This document shows positions 55,001 to 64,000 of a DNA stretch of 64,000 bases, piece after piece (positions within the stretch are counted from its first letter, which is position 1; the number at the start of each line of letters is the position of its first letter). Below the pieces are notes generated by a model. That model was not told where the DNA came from. It made no database searches and was given only the letters and a program-made list of their open reading frames with translations. Made by a program: the position numbers and the translations under genes. The DNA is from Meconema thalassinum (lineage: Eukaryota; Arthropoda; Insecta; Orthoptera; Tettigoniidae). The DNA is taken from the NCBI GenBank assembly GCA_946902985.2, contig OX336397.1, forward strand, positions 185,074,813-185,138,812. Reading direction: 5' to 3'.

Positions 55001-55692
55001 GATGAATGTCAAACTAAGATGCTACAATGCAGTAGTCAGACCTTCAGTCCTCTATGCAGCAGAGTGCCTATGTCTAACTAAGAAGACCCCATTAAGAGCC
55101 CTCGAGGTACAAGAAAGAAAGTTCCTGAGACGGATAGTAGGACCAATAATTCTACCAGATGGAAGCCGATGGTATCAACCAAATCGTGAGCTATATAAAC
55201 ACCAAGAAAATCTCATAGATGCCATCAGAAGAAGGCGACTGGCTTTTTACGGACATCTATTCAGAATGGACTCAAACAGGTTATCCCACTGGATCTTCAA
55301 GGCTGCTAACAAGGGCAAAGCTACTGGATTTTTGTGGAAGAAGCAAGTGGAGAAGGATCTTTCGGAACTCCATATAAATTAAAATGACATAGCCGACCGG
55401 AGTTACTATCATACAGCTCTTATAATTAAATCCTTCGTAACATCCTTCACAGAAGTTACCCACAGACCAAAAGACGAGACTAGGAAATGGTCTGAGGAAC
55501 GTAAGATTCAATTTAGCCGGAAATTGAAGGACTTCTGGGCCATCAGAAAAGCTCGAGGTACCAACATGAAAGCAGCTGCCAAACCCACCACTAAGAACAC
55601 CAATCGTGGCAAGCCTGGCGATGACATCAAGAAACAGCCAAAACAGAAGCACCGTGGTCCATAGATGGCCCCAACGAAATAAAAGAAAGTAA
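52100..55692 (+). mobile_element. RTE-like LINE, nearly full length but decayed
   Basis: A GC-richer leader (about 52,100-52,400), one long ORF with endonuclease and RT, and a short 3' end AAATAAAAGAAAGTAA that runs directly into the first Helitron-like element at 55,693. Single-ORF organisation and the motif set fit the RTE side of LINEs. The 5' limit is approximate. Confidence 0.82.
52406..55664 (+). pseudogene. RTE-like ORF2 (AP endonuclease + RT), four breaks
   Basis: From ATG 52,406 the endonuclease shows ATININSL (about 52,545), LQETRFPDE (52,634), FHAPTND (52,860), GDFNAQIG (52,980), QIDHIAI (53,190) and DFDHYLSL (53,265). The RT shows IHPIHKKG (54,118), [14 protein letters not shown] (54,160), [12 protein letters not shown] (54,268), [12 protein letters not shown] (54,360), [13 protein letters not shown] (54,533) and the ADD box as ALADDL at 54,680. 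The C-terminal part has FYGHLFRMD, then WSEERK and FWAIRK. Breaks: frameshift near 52,875-52,900, frameshift near 53,640, stop/frameshift at about 54,575, and an in-frame TAA at 55,380 after which the same frame continues to TAG 55,664. The residue before ADD is Ala-Leu rather than the usual Phe or Tyr. Confidence 0.88.
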
Positions 55693-57691
55693 TCTTATAT
55701 ATATTTAAAAAGGAATGTCTGTCTGTTCGTCTTTTATGCGTTCATAAACCATTCATGCAATTGTGATCAATTTTGGTGATTTGTTGTACACAATATCGGG
55801 ATATTCATAGGCATAGTTAATCCCATTCACGATAGTTAGCGCACGAGTAGTTTAACAAATGCGTAATTGCGATGCGTTCATATACAATTCATCCGATTGC
55901 GATCAAATTTCAGTGAGTTGTTGTGCACAGTCCCGGAAAAGTTATAGGCGTAGTAAATCCAATTTACAATAGATGGCGCGCGAGTAGCTTCAACAAACTG
56001 GCGTGTGTTTGTTTCAGGAAAGTCCCACATATGTTCATATACCATACATCCCATTGCGATGAAACTTGGGTGAGAAGTTCTGTACACTCCAGGTAAGGTT
56101 TCTGGCTTAGTAAATCCACTTAACATTAGGTAGCGCACGAGTAGATTCAACAAATGAGCGACGACGGGCGAAGCGTTTCAACAAAGTCCTGTATGCGTTC
56201 ACATACCATTCGTCCGATAGCGATGAAACTTGGGTGAGGGGTTGTGTACACTTCAGGCAAGGTTTCTGGCTTAGCAAATCCACTTTACGATAGGTAGGGC
56301 ACGCGTGGATTCAACAAATGAGCGACGACGCGCGAAGCGTTTGAACAAAGTCCCGTATGCATTTATATACTATTCGTCTAATAGCGATGAAACTTGGTTG
56401 AGATGTTCTGTACACCTCAGGGATGGTTTCTGGGTTAGTAAATGCACTTTACAACAGGCATCGCACAAGTAGATTAAACAAATGAGCGACGACGCGCGAT
56501 GTGTTTGAACATAGTCCCGTATGCGTTCATATACACTAAACTTAGGTGAGTTGTTGTGTACACTCCAGGGAAACTTTCAGGCTTAGAAAGTCCTTTTTAC
56601 AATAGGTGACGCCCAAGTAGATTCAACAAATGAGCGAAGACGCGCGAAGCGTTTCAAAAATGTCCCGTAGGCGTTCATATACCATTCGTCCGATAGCGAT
56701 GAAACTTGCGTGAGATGTTGTGTACACTTCAGGGAAGGTTTCTGGCTTAGTACATCCACTTTACAATAGTTATCGCACAAGTAGAATCTACAAATGATCG
56801 ACGGCACGCGAATCGCTTAAACAGAGTCCCGTAACGTTCAAATACCATTCATCCGATTGCTATGAATCTTTGGTTGAATTGTTGTGCACACTCCAGGAAA
56901 GGTTTCTGACTTAGTAAATCCTTTTTACAATAGGTAGCGCACGAGTAGATTCAACAAAAGATTAACGGCGCGCGTATCGTTTAAAAAAATCCAATGCGTT
57001 CATATACCATTCATGCGATTGCAATGAAATTTAGAGTAATGTTGTTTCCAATCCTGCGAAGATTTCTGATTTAGTAAATCCTTTTTACAATAGGTAGCGC
57101 ACGAGTAGATTCAACTAATGAGCGACAGCGCGTGAATCGTTCAACCAAGTCCCGCATGCGTTCATATACCATTCATCCGATTGTGATAAAACGTTGGTGA
57201 GTTGAGTAAAGTCCTGCGAAGGTGGTGGAATTAGTAAATCCTTTTTTCAATGGCTGGCGCACAAGAAGATTCAACAAATGAGGAAAGGTGCGTGAATCGT
57301 TTAAACAAAATCCCGTATGCGTCCATATGCCATTCATCCGATTCCGATGAAACGCTCATGGGTTGTTGTGTACACGCCAGGGAAGGTTTTCGACTTAGTA
57401 AATCCATTTTACGCACGAGTATATTCAACAAATGGGTGACGGCGCTCGAATCTTTTCAACAAAGTCCCGTATGCGTTCATATATCATTCATTTAATTCCG
57501 ATGAAACTTTGGTTAGTTGTTGCACCCGCTCCCATGATCCATTTTGAGATAGTAAATCAATTTTACAATAGTTTAGAGGTGGTTAACGGAAAATAAATAA
57601 ATATTGGGAATCCAAAAGCACTTCATCAAACAAAGTTACAATGCCAACACTTTCTTTGATTGGCATTGCAACGCATGCCGGGTACAGCTAG
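55693..57691 (+). mobile_element. Helitron-like element 1 built on 164-bp tandem repeats
   Basis: 5' end TC followed by TTATATATATTTAAAAAGG and AATGTCTGTCTGTTCG. The 3' end has a GGCAT...ATGCC hairpin, then GGGTACAGCTAG, with A before and T after, as expected for Helitron insertion at AT (5' TC, 3' hairpin + CTRR). The interior is about ten imperfect units of 164 bp (clear spacing from 56,192 to 56,356 to 56,520), each with TATGCGTTCATATACCATTC, GTCCGATAGCGATGAAACTT, GTAAATCCACTTTACAATAG and TAGCGCACGAGTAGATTCAA. No Rep/helicase gene; non-autonomous. Confidence 0.8.
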
Positions 57692-60373
57692 TTATATATA
57701 TATAAAAAGGAATGTCTGTGTGTTCGTCTTTTATGCGTTCGTAAACCATTCATCCGACTGCGATCAAATTTCGGTGAGTTGTTGTAAACACTTCCGGGAG
57801 GTTTATAGGCATAGTTAATCTATTTCAAATTAGATAGCGCGCGAGTTGTTCAAACAAATGCGTAATGGCGATACGTTCATATACAATTCATGCGATTCTG
57901 ATCAAATTTTGGTGAGTTGTTGTGCACAGTCCCGGAAAAGTTATATCCGTAGTAAATCCAATTTACAATAGATGGCGCGCGAGTTGCTTCAACAAAATGG
58001 CGTGTGTTTGTTTCAAGAAAGTCCCACATGCGTTCATATGCCATTCATCCCATTGCGATGAAACGTGGGTGAGATGTTATGTACATTTCAGGGAAGTTTT
58101 CTGGATTAGTAAATCCACATTACAATAGGTATATCACAAGTAGATTAAACAAATGAACGACGACGAACGAAGTGTTTCATCATAGTCCCGTATGCGTTCA
58201 TATACCATTCGTCCGATAGCGACTAAACTAGGATGAGTTTTTGTCTACATTCCAGGGAAAGTTTCAGGCTTAGTAAATCCATTTTACAATAGGTAGCGCA
58301 CTAGTAGATTCAACAAATGAGCGAAGACGCGTGAAGCGTTTCAACATAATCCCGGATGCGTTCATATACCATTCGTCCGATAACTATGAAACTTGGGTGA
58401 GATGTTGTGTACATTTCAGGGATAGTGTCTGGCATAATACATCCACTTTACAATAGGTATCGCACACGTAGATTCAACAAATGAACGACGACGGGCGAAG
58501 CGTTTCAACAAAGTCCTGTATGCGTTCACATTCCATTCGTCCGATATCGATGAAACTTGGGAGAGAGTTTGTGTACACTACAGGCAAGGTTTCTGGCTTA
58601 GTAAATCCATATTGTAATAGGTAGCGGACGAGTATAATCAACAAATGAGCGACGACTCGCGAAGCGTTTCAACAAAGTCCCGTATGCGTTCATATACTAT
58701 TCGTCTGATAGCGATGAAACTTGGGTGAGATGTTGTGTACACTTCAGGGAAGGTTTCTGGCTTAGTAAACCCACTTAACAATAGGTAGCGCACGAGTAGA
58801 TTCAACAAATGAGTGACGACGGACGAAGTATTTCAACAAAGTCCTGTATGCGTTCACATACCATTCGTCTGGTAGCGACGAAATTTCGGTGAGTGGTTGT
58901 GTACACTTCAGGCAAGGTTTCTGGATTAGTAAATCCACTTTACGATAGGTAGGGCACGAGTACATTCAACAAATGAGCGACGACGCGCGAAGAGTTTCAA
59001 CGAAATCCCGTATGCGTTCATATACTATTCGTCTGATAGCGATGAAACTTGGGTGAGATGTTATGTACATTTCAGGGAAGTTTTCTGGGTTAGTAAATCC
59101 ACATTACAATAGGTATATCACAAGTAGATTAAACAAATGAGCTACGACGAACGAAGTGTTTCATCATAGTCCCGTATGCGTTCATATACCATTCGTCCGA
59201 TAGCGACTAAACTAGGGTGAGTTTTTGTGTACATTCCAGGGAAAGTTTCAGGCTTATTAAATCCATTTTACAATAGGTAGCGCACAAGTAGATTCAACAA
59301 ATGAGCGAAGACGCGTGAAGCGTTTCAACATAATCCCGGATGCGTTCATATACCATTCGTCCGATAACTATGAAACTTGGGTGAGATGTTGTGTACATTT
59401 CAGGGATAGTGTTTGGCATAGTACATCCACTTTACAATAGGTATCGCACAAGTAAATTCTACAAATGAGCGACGGCACGCGAATCGGTTAAACCAAGTCC
59501 CGTATGCGTTCATATACCACTCATCCGATTGCTATGAAACTTTGGTTGAATTGTTGGGCACACTCCAGGAAAGGTTTCTGAATTCGTTAATCCTTTTTAC
59601 AATAGGTAGCGCATGAGTAGATTCAACAAATGAGTAACGGCGCGCGTATCGTTTAAAAAAATCCGTATGCGTTCATATACCATTCATGCGATTGCAATGA
59701 AATTTGCAGAAAAGTTGTTTCCACTCATGCAAAGATCTCTGATTTGGTAAATCCGTTTTACAATTGGTAGGGCACGAGTAGATTCAATTAATGAGCGACA
59801 GCGCGTGAATCGTTTCAACTAAGTCACGTATGCGTTCATATATCATTCATCCGATTATGATAAAACGTTGGTGAGTTGAGTACAGTCCTGCGAAGGTGTA
59901 TGAATGTAAATCTGTTTTTCAATGGGTGGTGCACAAGTAGATTTAACAAATGAGTGACGGCGCGCGAATCGTTTAAACAAAATCCCATATGCGTTCATAT
60001 GTCATTCATCCTATTGCGATAAAACGTTCATGAGTTGTTGTGCACACGCTAGGGCAGGTTTCGACTTAGTAAATCCATTTTACAATAGGTAGCGTACGAG
60101 TATATTCAACAAATGTGTGACGGCGCTCGAATCGTTTCAACAAAGTCCCGTATGCGTTCATATACCATTCATTTCATTGTGATGAAACTTTGGACAGTTG
60201 TTGGTCACGCTCCCAAGATTTGTTTGGAGATAGTAAATCAATTTTACAATAGTTTAGAGGTGGTTAACGGAAAATGGTGAAAATATTGGGAATCCAAAAG
60301 CATTTCAACAAACAAAGTTACAACGACAACACTTACTTTGATTGGCATTGCAAAGCATGCCGGGTACAGCTAG
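57692..60373 (+). mobile_element. Helitron-like element 2, head-to-tail with element 1
   Basis: Starts TTATATATATATAAAAAGGA immediately after the CTAG of element 1, lacking the TC, and ends with the same hairpin and GGGTACAGCTAG at 60,362-60,373. It contains about 14 of the 164-bp units. A block of units around 58,050-58,450 is repeated at 59,050-59,460, showing internal duplication. A flanking T follows the CTAG. Confidence 0.8.
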
Positions 60374-60399
60374 TATAAAAAAATAGTAATCTTTTATAT

Positions 60400-62360
60400 A
60401 TCTATATAACAAGTAGTTCTGCGAAGAACTAAATAGCCTATTTTCATATGTCCTACTCGTGTTTATTGCCTCTATCAACATACAATATTTCATCTTGGCT
60501 TACAGGATTGAGCCGCGTCGCATATCGGTTATTATTCCCCGACAGATGAACTACAGATTTGCAATAGCTGAACATGCTGATGTCACGAGATACGCCATCG
60601 AATTTGACAAGGCCGAAACTGTTGCTAAAATTCCCCGATATCAAAACAGGTTAATTAGAGAGGCAATAGAGGTCGTGAAGCATCCCAATAATTTCAATCG
60701 CGATGATAGTAACATTTGGAAAGTTCTGCTAGCGCGCGACTGCCAGGGGCGGGGACCAATCAGCGAGCAGTGTGACGACAATGCGAGGCAAGCAAGCACA
60801 TCTGACTGGCAATAACCGTTAGTTTGAGTACGGACACCAACTCGAACCTACCCATGATTAAGGCTGTTGCAATGTCAGCCGAAACGTCGGGAAATAATAA
60901 CCGATATGCGACGCGGCTCAATCCTGTAAGCCAAGATGATATACTAGACACCGGCCATGAAAGTCTACGATCTAAATACAAAATGTCAGTTTCAAGGTTG
61001 TGATAGATTCGTAGATATTGAGAACCGGCTAAATATTTCAGATGGTTTGCAGGTTGGATTTTTATTTATGTGCTATTACATGAAGATTATTGTGTACGAG
61101 TGGTATTCAAACTTCAATCGCATGATTAGGACACAAGATGTAAAAACAAGATTTTAAAATTTCGCACAGCTGCCATCTTGTGGTTATGAAAGCAATTGAA
61201 ATAAATTAGATGCCAGTGGATTAACATTTGTATAAGTATTTAACGTGCAATGTTTCACTGCACTCGGATGGTTAAATCGCGAGAAACGTTCATTTAAATC
61301 TGTATACTTCGCGTCGCTGCCATGTTGGATTTCTGCTACCAGGTTACTGAAAGTCCTATAGGTGAACTGATGTTAATAGCCTCTATGAATATTAAAAAAT
61401 TCAGTTTGATTGCTATAAAAGATTCGTAGATATTAAGAACCGTCTAAATATTTCGGATGCTCGCCATTTCGGATTGTTATATATATAGGCCATAGAGTTA
61501 TGTACCACGAAAGGAAAATTATTGCGTAGGTTCATTATTCAAACCTTCAATTCGATCGCATGATTACGACTTAAGAAATAAAAACTTAATTTTAAAATTT
61601 CGCACAGTTGCCATCTTGAGGTTATGTAAACAATTGAAATGAATTAGATGCCAGTGCATTACAATATGTATAATCATTTACTGTACCACATTTTACTGCG
61701 CTCAGAGAGTTAAATCACGAGAAGAGTATATTTAAATATTTCAACATCGCTTGGCCGCCATGTTCGTTTGTACTTTACAGGTTTATGAAAGTTACATAGA
61801 TAAACTTGTAGCAGTGCCATTTATCGCCGTACAAAATTTCAGGATGATATCTGTATTAGTTTAGGAGATATAGAATGCCGGTGAAATATTCCCCACAGCC
61901 GCCATTTTGAGGTTATGTAAACAATTGAACTAAATTAGATGCAAGTGCATTACATTGTGTATTAACATTTGATGTACCAAGTTTCATTACGTTTGGATGG
62001 TTAAATCGCGAGAAAAGTCTATTTAAAAGTCTCAACTTAGCTTGGCCGCCATGTTGGATTTGTAGTTACCAGGTTTTTGAAAGTCTCATAGGTGAACTTT
62101 TAGTAGTACCCTTTATCACCGTACACAATTTTTGGGTGATATCGGTAATAGTTGCGGAGATACTGAATGCTGGTGAAATATTTTTCGCAGTCACCATGTT
62201 GGATTGGTGAAACACAATAAAATTTGAAGAGCATGCACGAAGTCGGCCAGAATGGTGCTATGATCTTACCGAGTTTCATTGAAATCGCACGAGCCGTTTA
62301 GAAGTTAAAAGGGTGGACACACACCTCACACACACACGCACACACACACATGGACAAAAG
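60400..62360 (-). repeat. GT-rich-headed composite element, inverted copy 3, carrying a Penelope insertion
   Basis: The left end TATAACAAGTAGTTCTGCGA is the complement of the 3' end of the copies at 41,150 and 47,890. The right end (ACACACACAC tract then TGGACAAAAGG at 62,340-62,359) is the complement of their GT-rich start. Modules with GTTTCATT and CCATGTTGGATT recur inside. It is interrupted at 60,491-60,966 and joins directly to Helitron-like element 3. Confidence 0.85.
60491..60966 (+). mobile_element. Second Penelope-like fragment with 53-bp inverted ends
   Basis: 60,491-60,543 and 60,886-60,938 are inverted copies (left CATCTTGGCTTACAGGATTG, right CAATCCTGTAAGCCAAGATG). Between them a plus-strand frame contains IEFDKAETVAKIPRYQ and RLIREAIEVVKHPNNFNRDD, the C-terminal end of a Penelope GIY-YIG domain, then a 3' UTR with AGCCGAAACGTCGGG. 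The target is the composite element: ACAATATTTC on the left and ACAAAATGTC on the right look like a diverged 10-bp duplication. It is a different PLE family from the one at 48,250, as the terminal sequences differ. Confidence 0.82.
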
Positions 62361-64000
62361 GAATGTCTGTTTGTTCATATTTTATGAGTTCATAAACCAT
62401 TCATCCGATTGCGATCAAATTTTGGTGAGTTGTTGTACACACTTCCGGGAGGTTTACAGGCATAGTTAATCCATTTCAAAATATATAGCGCGCGAGTAGT
62501 TTAAACAAATGCGTAACGGCGATGAGTTCATTTACAATTCATCCGATTGCGTTCAAATTTTGGTGAGTTGTTGTGCACAGTCCCGGAAATGTATTAGGCG
62601 TAGTAAATCCAATTTACAATAGATGGCGCGCGAGATGCTTCAAAAATGGCGTGCGTTTGTATCAAGAAAGTCCCATATGCGTTCATATACCATTCATCCC
62701 ATTGAGATGTTGTATACACTTCAGGGAAGGCTTCTGGCTTAGTAAATCCACCTAACAGTAGGTAGCGCACGAGTAGATTCAACAAATGAGCGACGACGTG
62801 CGAAGGGTTTCAAAAAAGTCCTGTATGCGTTCACATATAATTCGTCCGATAGCGATGAAACTTGTGTGAGAGGCTGTGTGCACTTCAGGCAAGGTTTATG
62901 GCTGAGTAAATCCACTTTTCGATAGGTAGGGCACGAGCAGATTCAACAAATGAGCGATGACGCGCGAAGCGTTTCAACAAAGTCCTGTATGCGTTCACAT
63001 ACCTTTAGTCCAATAGCGATGAAATTTGGGTGAGAGGTTGTGTACACTTCGGGGAAGCTTTCTGGGTTAGTAAATCCACTTTGCATTAGCTATCGCACAA
63101 GTAGATTAAACAAATGAGCGATGACGCGCGAAATGTATCACCATAGTCCCGTATGCGTTCATATACCATTCGTCCGATAGCGACTAAACTTGGGTGAGTT
63201 GCGGTATACACTTCAGGGAAGGTTTCAGGCTTAGTAAATCCACTTATCAATAGGTAGCGCTCGAGTAGATTCAACAAATGAGCGACGACGGGCGAAGCGT
63301 TTCAACAAAGTCCTGTATGCGTTCACATACCATTAGTCCGATAGCGATAAAATTTGGGTGAGTTGTTGTGTACACTCCAGGGAAAGTTTCAGGCTTAGTC
63401 AGTCCATTTTACAGTAGGTAGCGCACAAGTAGATTCAACAAATGAGCGAAGACGCGCGAAGCGTTTCAACTAAGTCCCGTATGCGTTCATATACTAATCG
63501 TCCGTTAGCGATGAAAGTTGGGTGAGATGTTGTGTACACTTCAGGGAAGGTTTCTGGCTTAGTACTTCCACATTACAATAGATATCACACAAGTAGATTC
63601 AACAAATGATGGACGGCACGCGAATCGCTTAAACAAAGTCCCGTAGTGTTCAAATACCATTCATCCGATTGCTATTAATCTTTGGTTGAATTGTTGTGCA
63701 CACACCAGGAAAGGTTTCTGACTTAGTAAATCTTTTTTACAATAGGTAGCGCACGAGTAGTTTCAACAAATGAGCAAAGGCGCGCGTATCGTTTTAAAAA
63801 AATCACATGCGTTCATATACCATTCCTGCGATTGCAATGAAATTTAGAGAACTGTTGTTTCCACTTACGCGAAGATTTCTGATTTAGTAAATCCATTTTA
63901 CAATTGGTAGCGCACGAGTAGATTCAACTAATGATAGACAGTGAGTGAATCGTTTCAACCAAGTCTCGTATGCGTTTAAATACTGTGCCCGTTTAGACCG
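62361..64000 (+). mobile_element. Helitron-like element 3, 5' end truncated, runs off the window
   Basis: Begins AATGTCTGTTTGTTCATATT, matching position 17 onward of elements 1 and 2, fused to the ACAAAAGG end of the composite element. About ten 164-bp units follow to the window edge. The 3' hairpin and CTAG are not reached. Confidence 0.75.

Noticed and set aside
54642..55382. Separate gene of 246 codons
   Set aside because: It is the continuation of the RTE-like ORF2 after a frameshift (ADD box, thumb and C-terminal domain).
60760..60981. Minus-strand 73-codon open frame
   Set aside because: Antisense to the Penelope fragment's 3' end and its inverted repeat.

Overview
This window is repeat-dominated animal nuclear DNA, most likely from an insect. 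The clues are degenerate TTAGG-type (CCTAA-type) telomere-like repeats, several tRNA-derived SINE families, Penelope-like, CR1/Jockey-like and RTE-like retroelements, Helitron-like elements, and small exons with GT-AG splice sites. There are no bacterial features (no operons, no Shine-Dalgarno sites). A large polyneopteran-type genome is my best guess, but this is weak.

Layout. 1-4,499 is a 23-bp minisatellite with higher-order structure. 4,500-7,850 is mostly non-coding with several small tandem repeats, the last a 105-138-bp array with TATA-like modules. 7,860-15,000 is the decayed gene of a protein-primed family B DNA polymerase of the Polinton/adintovirus type. It is split by a 3,636-bp insert (10,682-14,317) that has TG...CA ends and a perfect 4-bp target duplication. 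15,640-19,000 holds interstitial telomere-like repeats, nested SINEs, an inverted Penelope-terminus insertion and an RTE tail.

19,985-32,790 carries what appears to be the only host gene: four short plus-strand exons that join in phase. They encode an acidic N-terminal region with five psi-K-x-E motifs, the arrangement seen at the N terminus of many insect C2H2 zinc-finger proteins. The remaining exons should lie beyond the right edge. Its introns hold a 1.1-kb fold-back element, a decayed CR1/Jockey-like LINE (itself broken by a SINE with a 12-bp target duplication), another SINE and several minisatellites.

33,900-48,000 is a patchwork of tandem families (an ~820-bp duplication, a 293-bp satellite, a ~390-bp family, a GT-rich composite element). 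Into it a full-length CR1/L2/Jockey-like LINE with two intact ORFs has inserted (42,604-46,710). 48,250-50,285 is a minus-strand Penelope-like element (RT plus GIY-YIG endonuclease). 52,100-55,690 is a decayed RTE-like LINE. 55,693-64,000 is three Helitron-like elements built around 164-bp tandem repeats, interrupted at 60,400-62,360 by an inverted composite element that contains a second Penelope fragment. Apart from the four host exons, nearly all coding capacity here is selfish DNA; only the 42.6-46.7 kb LINE looks intact enough to be recently active.
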